This document shows positions 25,390 through 33,523 of a DNA stretch of 64,000 bases, piece after piece. The stretch's first letter is position 1, and each line of letters starts with the position of its first letter. The notes below the pieces were generated by a model that saw only the letters and a list, made by a program, of their open reading frames with translations, had not been told where the DNA came from and ran no database searches. Location: NCBI RefSeq assembly GCF_006716125.1, contig NZ_VFOM01000005.1, forward strand, positions 1 to 64,000, in the 5' to 3' direction. This DNA is from Homoserinimonas aerilata (lineage in GTDB: Bacteria > Actinomycetota > Actinomycetes > Actinomycetales > Microbacteriaceae). The position numbers were made by a program, and so were the translations under genes.

Positions 25390-26805
25390 ATGTCCACTCT
25401 TTCGGCCCGCGCACTGGCCCTGCTTCTCAGCGACTGGCGAGAGCAGGCGACGGCCGCATATCAGGCGCTCGCCGATCGCATCCGACTTCTCGTGCTCGAC
25501 GGCCGACTGCCGGTCGGCGCCCGGCTTCCCGCCGAAAGGGAGCTCGCTGCTCGACTCGGCATCAGCCGCACAACCGTCACCGCCGCCTACGCCGAACTTC
25601 GCGACGCCGGCTACCTGAGCAGCGTGCGCGGTTCGGGCAGTGTGACGCGGCTGCCCGGCCCGGGCCCGATATCGATCGACCCGAACGTCGACGGCTATCT
25701 CGACTTCACCAAGGCGGCCATGCCGGCCGTGCCCGGGATCGTGGATGCCGCGGCGAGAGCCATCGAGGAGCTGCCCGGCTACCTGGGCGACACAGGCTTC
25801 GACCCGCTCGGAATCCCGGTGCTGCGCGAGGCGATCGCGCGCCGCTACACGGCCCGCGGCCTGCCCACCGAGCCGAACCAGATCATGGTGACCATCGGCG
25901 CGCAGCACGCCATCGCACTGCTCGCCCGCACTCTCATCGGGCGCGGCGACAGCGCCATCGTCGAAGCCCCCACCTACCCGCACGCGTATGAGGCGCTGCG
26001 GGTGGCCGGCGCGCGGCTCGTGCCGGTGAGCGTCACCACCGAGCACGGCTGGGATGAGGCGGCACTGGAGCAGGCGATCCAGCGGTCGAGCCCCGCGCTC
26101 GCCTACCTGATGCCCGACTTTCACAACCCGACCGGACGCAGCATGTCGCCCGAGATGCGCGAACGGGTGGCCCAGCTGGCCGCGCGGCACGGCACCCGCA
26201 TCATCGCGGACGAGACCATGGCCGAGCTGGCGATCGACGAGGCGCCATCCGCACTGCCCTTCGCGGTCACGGGGGATGCGATCACGATCGGCTCCGTCGG
26301 CAAGACCGTGTGGGGTGGCATCCGTGTCGGTTGGATTCGGGCGGAACCCGCCCTCATCCAGAAGCTCGCCCGCAACCGACTCTCGGGCGACCTCGGCACC
26401 CCCATAATCGAGCAGCTGATCGTGACGCAGCTGCTGGCCGACTACGACAGCATCCTGGAGTTGCGCCGCCTGCAGCTGCGTGATGGGCGCGACCACCTGG
26501 TGTCGGCGCTGCGGGAGGCGCTGCCCGAGTGGAGTGTTCCGCGGGCCGCCGGCGGGCTCACCACCTGGGTGAACCTGGGCGCGCCCGTCAGCTCACAGCT
26601 GACCCTCGCCGCCCGAAACGAGGGGCTGCTCATAACTGCGGGCCCCAGGTTCGGCATCGATGGCGCGTTCGAACGCTTCATGCGCGTGCCGCACAGCTAC
26701 CCGCGCGACGAGACCGACCGGGCCGTGGCGATGCTCGCCCGCGCGTGGGGCTCACTCGCCCGAGCGCCGCAGGAGCAGGCCGACTATTTCGCGGTCGTCG
26801 TGTAG
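25390..26805 (+). CDS. MocR-type regulator (GntR HTH plus aminotransferase-like domain), YczR-like
   Basis: 471 residues. GntR winged HTH at about 15-90 (RLPVGARLPAERELAARLGISRTTVTAAYAELRDAGYL) fused to a fold-type I aminotransferase-like domain. There LMPDFHNPTGRSM, IIADETMAELAID and IGSVGKTVWGGIRVGWIRA (likely PLP-binding Lys in VGKTVW) are visible. PLP-dependent regulator; in the YczR subgroup it sits beside a yczE gene, as here. Leaderless geometry: TATTGT exactly 6 nt before the ATG. Confidence 0.9.
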   Translation: MSTLSARALALLLSDWREQATAAYQALADRIRLLVLDGRLPVGARLPAERELAARLGISRTTVTAAYAELRDAGYLSSVRGSGSVTRLPGPGPISIDPNVDGYLDFTKAAMPAVPGIVDAAARAIEELPGYLGDTGFDPLGIPVLREAIARRYTARGLPTEPNQIMVTIGAQHAIALLARTLIGRGDSAIVEAPTYPHAYEALRVAGARLVPVSVTTEHGWDEAALEQAIQRSSPALAYLMPDFHNPTGRSMSPEMRERVAQLAARHGTRIIADETMAELAIDEAPSALPFAVTGDAITIGSVGKTVWGGIRVGWIRAEPALIQKLARNRLSGDLGTPIIEQLIVTQLLADYDSILELRRLQLRDGRDHLVSALREALPEWSVPRAAGGLTTWVNLGAPVSSQLTLAARNEGLLITAGPRFGIDGAFERFMRVPHSYPRDETDRAVAMLARAWGSLARAPQEQADYFAVVV

Positions 26806-26937
26806 CGGACCCGCTGGTCGCATCCGCCCTGCCTCGCCCTCGCATCCGCCCTGCCTCCACCCGGTTCCTTCGCCGAGACTGCACGAATCGCACGCTTTTG
26901 GGCTCCGAACGTCGACTATGCGTACTTTCGGGGTTTC

Positions 26938-26976
26938 GGTTTCGAGACGACCTCGTGCCTCGGTCCCTCAACCCGC
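26938..26976. repeat. Family-A palindrome
   Basis: GGTTTCGAGACGACCTCG...CGGTCCCTCAACCCGC, one unit, between the convergent mocR and second yczE-like gene. The remaining spacer from 26806 shows no gene. Confidence 0.7.
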
Positions 26977-26980
26977 AGAG

Positions 26981-27568
26981 TCACTCCGAGCGGGCAGGCG
27001 GCACGTGCAGCAGCGGCATGAAGAAGTGCACGAGTGGGCCGATGAGCAGGGCGAAGGCGAGCGTTCCGATTCCGACGTTGCCGCCGAGCATCCAGCCGAT
27101 GGCGACGACGACGATCTCGATGCTGGTGCGAACCAGCCAGATGGGTTTGCCGGTCACGCGGTGCAGGCCCGTCATGAGGCCGTCGCGTGGTCCGGGCCCG
27201 AAGCGGGCGCCGATGTAGAGGCCGGTGGCGAAGCCGTTGAGCACGAGGCCGGCCGCGAACAGCAGGATGCGCTGCCACAGCTCCTCCGGCACGGTCGTCA
27301 TGCCGAGGAACAGTTGGATGAATGCGCCCACCAGCAGCGCGTTGCCCACCGTGCCGATGCCCGGTTTCTGCCGCAGTGGGATCCACGCGAGCAGCAGCAC
27401 GACGCTGATGATGATGGTCAGCATCCCGAACGGCAGGCCGGTGACGTTGACAAACCCCTGCGTGAAGACATCCCAGGGCGGGATGCCGACGACGCCGCGC
27501 AGCATCATGGTGATGCTCAGGCCGAAGAGGGCGAGCCCGAGGAGCAGCTGCGTGATGCGCCTGGTCAT
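26981..27568 (-). CDS. YczE/YitT-like membrane protein (copy 2)
   Basis: 195 residues. Aligns along its whole length with copy 1: both start MTRRI(S/T)QLL, share RQKPGIGTV.NALL.G, TGLYIGARFGPGPRDGLMTG and GTLAFALLIGP. The ATG at 27568 is chosen to match copy 1; a GTG at 27586 would add six residues. It lacks the coupled small peptide. The two copies flank the MocR gene, suggesting local duplication followed by divergence. Confidence 0.83.
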   Translation of the reverse strand: MTRRITQLLLGLALFGLSITMMLRGVVGIPPWDVFTQGFVNVTGLPFGMLTIIISVVLLLAWIPLRQKPGIGTVGNALLVGAFIQLFLGMTTVPEELWQRILLFAAGLVLNGFATGLYIGARFGPGPRDGLMTGLHRVTGKPIWLVRTSIEIVVVAIGWMLGGNVGIGTLAFALLIGPLVHFFMPLLHVPPARSE

Positions 27569-27713
27569 GGTGAGAGCGGGTGACACGGTCGACAGTCAAC
27601 ACCACTTCACCGGGTCGTCTGGCATTCGGCTGTTCGTTACCTGATGGCTGCGATACTGATTCTCGGCATTCGCCACCGCTTTTCGTCGCATCAGCAGCCA
27701 GCCCGGGAGAATC

Positions 27714-30700
27714 GTGCACCTGCTTTCTGTCTTCAGCCTGCGCAACCGGGCCCTCATCGCACTGGTCACGATCGTGGTGGCGGTCTTCGGCTCGCTCGCG
27801 CTGACGAGCCTCAAGCAGGAGCTGATCCCTTCTGTCTCGTTCCCGCAGCTGGTCGTCGTGACCGCGTACCCGGGGGCGGCCCCCGAGGTGGTCAACGAGG
27901 ATGTGAGCACGCCGATCGAGACGGCCATCCAGGGCGTTCCGGGCCTTGAGGGTACGACGGCGACCTCGCGCAGCAATGTGTCGACGATCAGTGCGTCGTT
28001 CGTGTACGGCACCGATCTGGCGACGGCCGAGCAGAAGGTCGGCCAGGCGATCAACCGCATCAAGTCGACGCTGCCGGCGGATGTCGACCCGCAGGTGATC
28101 ACGGGCAGCATCGATGATCTGCCGGTGATCCAGATTGCGGTGACGAGCGACCTCGACCCGCGTGATCTGACGGCCCTGCTCGAGCAGTCGACGTTGACGG
28201 ACATCCAGGGTCTTGAGGGTGTTCGCGAGGCGAGCCTTCTGGGCACCACGGGTCAGCGTCTGGTGATCACGCCCGATCGCGCGAAGCTGGCGGCGGCGGG
28301 CACATCGCAGTCGGCGATCACGGATGCCCTGGATGCGAACGGTCTGCTGCTTCCGGCGGGCGAGCTGACGGAGGACGGTTCGACGCTGTCCGTGCAGGCG
28401 GGCTCCCGGCTGGAGTCGGCGGATGCGATCGGCGCGCTGCCGCTCGCGGGCGTGCTGTCGGAGGCCGGCGATGCGGTGACGATCGCCGACGTCGCGAAGG
28501 TCGCGCTCGAGGACAACCCTGTGACGGGCATCTCCCGTGTCGACGGCGAGCCGGCGCTCACCATCGCGGTGACGAAGACCCCGGCGGGCAACACGGTCGC
28601 CGTCTCCCAGCTGGTGCAGGATGCGATCCCCGGCATCGAGGACTCGCTCGGCGACGGCACGAAGCTGACGGTCGTCTTCGACCAGGCCCCCTTCATCCAG
28701 CAGTCCATCGAGTCGCTCGCGACGGAGGGCATCCTGGGTCTCGTCTTCGCGGTGATCGTGATCCTGGTGTTCCTGCTGTCGATCCGTTCGACACTGGTGA
28801 CGGCGATCTCGATCCCCGCATCCGTGCTCATCACCTTCATCGGCATGCAGGCGGCCGGCTACAGCCTCAACATCATCACTCTGGGCGCGCTGACGATCGC
28901 GATCGGCCGGGTCGTGGACGACTCGATCGTCGTCATCGAGAACATCAAACGGCACATCGGCCTCGGTGAGGACAAGCTGGCGGCCATCCAGACGGCGGTC
29001 AAGGAGGTCGCCGCGGCGATCACCGCGTCGACGGTGACGACGGTCGCCGTGTTCCTGCCGCTGGCACTCGTCGGCGACATCACGGGCGAGCTGTTCCGGC
29101 CGTTCGCGCTGACGGTGACGATCGCGCTCGCCGCGTCGCTGTTCGTGTCGCTGACGATCGTGCCCGTGCTGGCGTTCTGGTTCCTGGGCCGCAAGCCGGA
29201 GAAGGCGCACGCTGAAGAGGCGATTGCCGAAGCGGATGCCGATGCGAACTCCGTCGACGGAGCATCCGAGACGGCCGTCCCCTCGCGCCGTGCCCTGCGC
29301 AGCGGCACCGCCGACGCAGACCTGCACGAGCTCGACACGCCCACCCGCCTGCAGAAGCCGTACCTGCCGATCCTGAACTTCACGCTCAAGCGGCCCGCCG
29401 TGACCATCCTCGCGGCGCTGCTCGTGCTGGGTGGCACCGTCGCGATGGTGCCGAGCATGAAGACGAACTTCATCGGCGACAGCGGCCAGAACACGCTCAC
29501 GGTGAGCCAGAAGCTGCCGTTGGGCGCGAGCCTCGAGGCGCAGGATGCTGCGGCCACGACCGTCGAGGACGCCCTGCGCGGCATCGACGGCATCACGACC
29601 GTGCAGACCTCCATCGGCTCCGGCGGCAGCTCGCTGATGGCCGCATTCGGCGGTGGCGGCGGAATCAGCTTCTCGCTCGTCACCGACCCGGATGCCGACC
29701 AGGAGGCACTGCAGGCGACCGTGCGCGACAAGATCGCCGGCCTCGATGACGTCGGCGAGGTCTCGCTCGCCGCGGCAGGCTCAGGCTTCGCCTCCACCGA
29801 CATCTCCGTCGACATCACCGCGACCAACCAGTCGGACCTCGCCGATGCGGCGGATGCCGTGCTCGCCGCCGTCGCCGACCTCGACGTCACCGCCGAGGCA
29901 TCCAGCAACCTGGCCGTCTCGCAGCCGTACATCGGCATCGTCGTCGACCGCAACAAGGCGGCCAAGCTGGGCCTGAGCGAGCTGGCCGTCGGCGGCATGG
30001 TGTCGCAGAGCATGCTGCCGCGCGCCGTCGGAACCGTCGTCATCGACGAGAAGACGATGTCGATCTACGTCGACAGCGGAACCGCGCCTGCGACCGAAGA
30101 TGAGTTACGGGACTTCGCCATCCCGACCGCCACCGGCCTCGTGCCGCTGTCGGAACTCGCCACCGTGGAGAAGGTCGACGGCCCGGCCAGCATCACCACC
30201 ATCAAGGGTGTGCGGGCGGCGACCGTCAGCGTCACCCCGAACGGTGACGACGTGGGCACCGCATCGACCGAGATCCAGACCGCAGTCGACAGCGTGGACC
30301 TGCCCGCCGGCGCGAAGGCCGAACTGGGCGGCGTCACCGCGCAGCAGGGCGACGCGTTCACGCAGCTGGGGCTCGCACTGCTGGTGGCCATCCTCATCGT
30401 CTACGTGGTGATGGTCGCCACATTCAAGAGCCTGCGCCAACCGCTGCTGCTGCTCGTGTCTGTTCCGTTCGCGGCGACGGGCGCGATCGCGCTGCAGGTG
30501 CTCTCCGGGGTGCCGCTCGGCGTGCCGTCGCTCATCGGCGTGCTCATGCTCATCGGCATCGTGGTGACGAACGCGATCGTGCTCATCGACCTCGTCAACC
30601 AGTACCGAGAGCGCGGGATGCGCGTGGTCGACGCGATCGTGCACGGCGCGTCACGACGACTGCGGCCGATCCTGATGACGGCCCTCGCCACGATCTTCGC

Positions 30701-30881
30701 GCTGCTGCCGATGGCGGTCGGCCTGACCGGCCACGGCGGCTTCATCTCGCAGCCGCTCGCGATCGTCGTCATCGGCGGCCTCGTGTCGTCGACGCTGCTG
30801 ACGCTCGTCGTGCTGCCGTCGCTGTACTACCTGGTGGAGGGCGCGAAGGAGCGCCGGGAGGACCGCCGCGCGGCGCAGTAA
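27714..30881 (+). CDS. RND-superfamily efflux permease (AcrB/HAE1-like)
   Basis: 1055 residues. Classic RND layout: helix 1 near 12-30, large extracytoplasmic loop, helices 2-6 at about 340-490, charged insert about 495-555, helix 7, second loop, and helices 8-12 from about 880. The proton-relay pair is visible in IGRVVDDSIVVIENI. Starts at GTG with GGGAGAA upstream. Unlike Gram-negative systems no adaptor (MFP) or outer-membrane gene is adjacent, as usual for single RND exporters in actinobacteria. Substrate unknown (drug, lipid or metal). Confidence 0.9.
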   Translation: MHLLSVFSLRNRALIALVTIVVAVFGSLALTSLKQELIPSVSFPQLVVVTAYPGAAPEVVNEDVSTPIETAIQGVPGLEGTTATSRSNVSTISASFVYGTDLATAEQKVGQAINRIKSTLPADVDPQVITGSIDDLPVIQIAVTSDLDPRDLTALLEQSTLTDIQGLEGVREASLLGTTGQRLVITPDRAKLAAAGTSQSAITDALDANGLLLPAGELTEDGSTLSVQAGSRLESADAIGALPLAGVLSEAGDAVTIADVAKVALEDNPVTGISRVDGEPALTIAVTKTPAGNTVAVSQLVQDAIPGIEDSLGDGTKLTVVFDQAPFIQQSIESLATEGILGLVFAVIVILVFLLSIRSTLVTAISIPASVLITFIGMQAAGYSLNIITLGALTIAIGRVVDDSIVVIENIKRHIGLGEDKLAAIQTAVKEVAAAITASTVTTVAVFLPLALVGDITGELFRPFALTVTIALAASLFVSLTIVPVLAFWFLGRKPEKAHAEEAIAEADADANSVDGASETAVPSRRALRSGTADADLHELDTPTRLQKPYLPILNFTLKRPAVTILAALLVLGGTVAMVPSMKTNFIGDSGQNTLTVSQKLPLGASLEAQDAAATTVEDALRGIDGITTVQTSIGSGGSSLMAAFGGGGGISFSLVTDPDADQEALQATVRDKIAGLDDVGEVSLAAAGSGFASTDISVDITATNQSDLADAADAVLAAVADLDVTAEASSNLAVSQPYIGIVVDRNKAAKLGLSELAVGGMVSQSMLPRAVGTVVIDEKTMSIYVDSGTAPATEDELRDFAIPTATGLVPLSELATVEKVDGPASITTIKGVRAATVSVTPNGDDVGTASTEIQTAVDSVDLPAGAKAELGGVTAQQGDAFTQLGLALLVAILIVYVVMVATFKSLRQPLLLLVSVPFAATGAIALQVLSGVPLGVPSLIGVLMLIGIVVTNAIVLIDLVNQYRERGMRVVDAIVHGASRRLRPILMTALATIFALLPMAVGLTGHGGFISQPLAIVVIGGLVSSTLLTLVVLPSLYYLVEGAKERREDRRAAQ

Positions 30882-30888
30882 CAACCCG

Positions 30889-31075
30889 CTGGTCGAGGTG
30901 CAGTAACAACCCGCTGGTCGAGGTGCAACGTGCGCAGCGGCACCACCCGCTGGTCGAGGTGTCGCCCTCTGGGGCGACAGTCTCGAGACCGGCGCTGCGA
31001 GTAACTCGGTGTGCCGGTTTCGAGACGATCGCGTAGACCGCGATCCCTCAACCGGCGGGGTTACTCGACCAGCGG
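30889..31075. repeat. Family-A palindromes, several tandem units
   Basis: Three CCGCTGGTCGAGGTG half units in a row, a full unit closing with GTCGCCCTCTGGGGCGAC, then GGTTTCGAGACGATCGCG...CGCGATCCCTCAACCGGCGGG. The array fills the space between the convergent RND and QuiC-like genes; the largest family-A array in the window. Confidence 0.78.
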
Positions 31076-31080
31076 GGGCG

Positions 31081-32862
31081 TCACGCCGGAGTGCTGTGCT
31101 GTGCCGCCATCCGCACGGGCGCGTTGAGCGCGCCGTAGCCGTCGTAGCCTCCGCGGCGTTCGACCATTTCGAGGAACACGCCGCCGACGGTGGGCGAGTA
31201 GAAGTGGATGAACTCTCCGTCTCCGTCGCGGTCGTAGAAGAGTCCGAGTTCGCGCAGCTCTGAGAGCAGGCCGCTGTCGAGGTCGAAGCGTGCCGCGAGG
31301 TCGTCGTAGTAGTTGCTCGGGATCTGCAGGAACGTCAGCCCGGAGTCGCGCGCTCGGCGCGCCACCGCGATGAGGTCGTCGCAGCGCACCGCGATGTGCC
31401 GGGTCGGCAGCGGGGCGGTGGGGGGTGCGAGGTTTATCGGCAGGCGCACCACCCCGTCGGGCGTGCGCATCACCTGGCTGCGCACGAGCCCGCTGAGGCT
31501 CGGTACCTGTGCGGATGATTCGCTCGAGAGTGAGAGCACGCTGCTGGTGAAGAGCACCGCCTCGTCGAACTCCTGCCAGCGGTAGCCGAGGTTCACATGG
31601 TCGATGGTCCCGCGGAGCGCCCCGGTGTCGCTGGTGCCTCCGTCGAATTCGGTGACCCAGGATGTTTCGGCGGGTCGGTCGTTCCAGTACACCTCGGTGC
31701 CGTCGGGTGCTGCGACGGCGCGCAGTTCCTGTTCGCCGGCGTAGGTGCGGCGGAAGACATTGGGGGCGCCGAGGGCGAGCGCGCGGTCGACGGCGGATCT
31801 CGCGTCGCCGACGTCCAGGCCGAAACCGGCCAGGCGGGGCTGTTCGTGTCTGGCCTGTTCGTTGAGGATGATCCGTGCGTCTCCGGCGGTCCAGAGGCGT
31901 ACGGGTTTGCTGCGGTGCCGGCCGCGGAAGGTGAAGCCGAGTTGTGCGAGCATCTGGTCGAGGTCGGAGAGGTCGGCCCCGGCGATCTCGACGAAGTCGA
32001 TGCCTGTCGCTGGCTGGGCGTCGTCGAGGCGGTTCTCCGGCCAGCCGTTCTCGGCGGCGGTGCGGTCGGCGAGCCATGTCAGGGAGCGGCGGGCGTGCGC
32101 GGCGGTGCGCACGGCATCCGTCTGGCGGTAGGTGTCGTTGAACACCTCGAGCGAGAGCGGGCCGGTGTAGCCGGCGCGGAGGACGTGGGCGAGGAAGTCG
32201 GTGAGCGCAAACGCGCCTTCGCCGGGGAACAGCCGGTGGTGTCGGCTCCACGACAGCACGTCCATGTTCAGCGCGGGCGCGTCGGCGAGCTGCAGGAAGA
32301 AGATCTTGTCGCCGTCGATCTGTTCGATCCCTGCCGGGTCGTGGCCGCGCGAGAGGATGTGGAAGCTGTCGAGGCAGGTGCCCAGGTTGGGGCGGTCGGC
32401 GAGCTGGATGATGCGCCAGGCGTGCCGGTAGTCGTCGACGAAGCGACCCCAGGCGAGGGCTTCGTAGGCGATTCGGATGCCCCGGGTGGCTGCGAGGTCG
32501 GCGAGAGCGCCGAGTTGGCGGGCTGCGACCTCGTCGTCGTCGATCGTGGCGGTGGCCACGTTGCTGCAGACGAGGATGAGGGTTGCGCCGAGGCGCTGCA
32601 TGACGTCGAATTTGGCTTCCGCGCGGCGCATGTTGTCGGCGAAGGTCGCATCGTCGACGCCTTCGAAGTCTCGGAAGGGTTGGAACAGGTCGATGGTGAG
32701 GCCGAGTCGTTCGCACAGTGCGCGGATCTCCTCTGGCGACTCGTAGGCTGCCACGAGGTCGGCATCCATGATCTCGACTCCGTCGAAGCCGGCGGCGGCG
32801 CAGGCGTGGAGTTTCTCGGTGAGGCTTCCTGACAGGCAGACGGTGGCAATGGATGTGCGCAT
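31081..32862 (-). CDS. quiC: 3-dehydroshikimate dehydratase, QuiC type (TIM barrel fused to HPPD-like domain)
   Basis: 593 residues. Residues 1 to about 265 form a xylose-isomerase-like TIM barrel with metal-ligand candidates in IAYEALAWG, TCLDSFH and LSLEVFND. Residues about 290-593 are a vicinal-oxygen-chelate/HPPD-like domain (TIDHVNLGYRW, HIAVRCDDL, FLEMVERRGGYDGYG). This two-domain form matches bacterial QuiC, which converts 3-dehydroshikimate to protocatechuate. It diverges from a TRAP/quinate-shikimate dehydrogenase operon. Leaderless geometry: TACATT 6 nt before the ATG, inside an operator. Confidence 0.85.
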   Translation of the reverse strand: MRTSIATVCLSGSLTEKLHACAAAGFDGVEIMDADLVAAYESPEEIRALCERLGLTIDLFQPFRDFEGVDDATFADNMRRAEAKFDVMQRLGATLILVCSNVATATIDDDEVAARQLGALADLAATRGIRIAYEALAWGRFVDDYRHAWRIIQLADRPNLGTCLDSFHILSRGHDPAGIEQIDGDKIFFLQLADAPALNMDVLSWSRHHRLFPGEGAFALTDFLAHVLRAGYTGPLSLEVFNDTYRQTDAVRTAAHARRSLTWLADRTAAENGWPENRLDDAQPATGIDFVEIAGADLSDLDQMLAQLGFTFRGRHRSKPVRLWTAGDARIILNEQARHEQPRLAGFGLDVGDARSAVDRALALGAPNVFRRTYAGEQELRAVAAPDGTEVYWNDRPAETSWVTEFDGGTSDTGALRGTIDHVNLGYRWQEFDEAVLFTSSVLSLSSESSAQVPSLSGLVRSQVMRTPDGVVRLPINLAPPTAPLPTRHIAVRCDDLIAVARRARDSGLTFLQIPSNYYDDLAARFDLDSGLLSELRELGLFYDRDGDGEFIHFYSPTVGGVFLEMVERRGGYDGYGALNAPVRMAAQHSTPA

Positions 32863-32868
32863 CGCCCC

Positions 32869-32888
32869 AATGTACCGATTTGTACATT
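32869..32888. promoter_or_regulatory. Operator 1 of the quinate/shikimate module
   Basis: Perfect inverted repeat AATGTAC-CGATTT-GTACATT (7-bp arms, 6-bp spacer). On the minus strand its outer edge forms TACATT, the -10 of quiC, 6 nt from the ATG. TetR-sized operator; the tetR gene at the end of the operon is the likely source of the repressor. Confidence 0.7.
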
Positions 32889-32903
32889 GATGCGACAGGG
32901 GTC

Positions 32904-32933
32904 TTGCAGACCTAATGTAATAACCAGTACGTT
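32904..32933 (+). promoter_or_regulatory. dctQ promoter with operator 2
   Basis: TTGCAG (32904-32909), 18-bp spacer, TACGTT (32928-32933). The spacer and -10 are covered by AATGTAA-TAACCA-GTACGTT (32914-32933), which matches operator 1 at 12 of 14 arm positions with the same 6-bp spacer. Operator centres are 45 bp apart. Confidence 0.65.
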
Positions 32934-32977
32934 AGTTACCGCGCGGGTGACTGCGCCCAAGAGAACAAGGAAGTCTC

Positions 32978-33523
32978 GTGAGCAGTACACAACCACGTCA
33001 ACGACGACAAGGCCCCCTGTGGCGCATCGTCTCCATTCTCACCGCGGTGGAGATCGTGATCGGGGCCATCGCCCTGCTCGCGATCTTCGTTCTCGTCTTC
33101 ATGCAGGCGGCGCAGCGCTACACGTCGTTCGAGAGCTTCGCCTGGACGGGTGAGCTCGCGAAGTTCGCCATGATCTGGCTCAGCTTCTCGGTGATGGGTG
33201 TGCTCGTGACATCCCGCGGCCACATCGCCCTCGAGATCGTCGACAGCTTCAAGAACAAGATGATCGTGCGCGTCGTGCAGACCATCGCGCTCGTGATCGT
33301 CGTAGCGGTGGGCGCCGGCCTCGTCGCCGAGGCGTGGGCGCTCGTCACGACCCAGGGCATCATCAAGTCGCCCGTTCTGCGCCTCCCCATGTCGTTCGTC
33401 TACATCCCCGTTCTCATCGGTGTCGCGAGCCTCACCATCCGGGCCGCCATCGCCGCCATCGACGTCGTCATCAACGGCCCGCACCTCGCGGACTACGAAG
33501 AAAGTGAAGTGACGGCCGCATGA
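32978..33523 (+). CDS. dctQ: TRAP transporter small membrane subunit DctQ
   Basis: 181 residues, four helices, with TGELAKFAMIWLSFSVMGVLVTSRGHIALEI, the conserved DctQ core. Starts at GTG with AAGGAAG upstream and overlaps dctM by 4 nt. Together with DctM and the DctP lipoprotein it forms a sodium-driven TRAP importer, probably for quinate, shikimate or a related ring acid (inference from neighbours). Confidence 0.9.
   Translation: MSSTQPRQRRQGPLWRIVSILTAVEIVIGAIALLAIFVLVFMQAAQRYTSFESFAWTGELAKFAMIWLSFSVMGVLVTSRGHIALEIVDSFKNKMIVRVVQTIALVIVVAVGAGLVAEAWALVTTQGIIKSPVLRLPMSFVYIPVLIGVASLTIRAAIAAIDVVINGPHLADYEESEVTAA

Noticed and set aside
26916..29327. 803-residue open frame on the minus strand
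   Set aside because: Antisense to the RND gene and crossing the yczE-like gene; His/Arg/Asp-rich with no recognisable domain.
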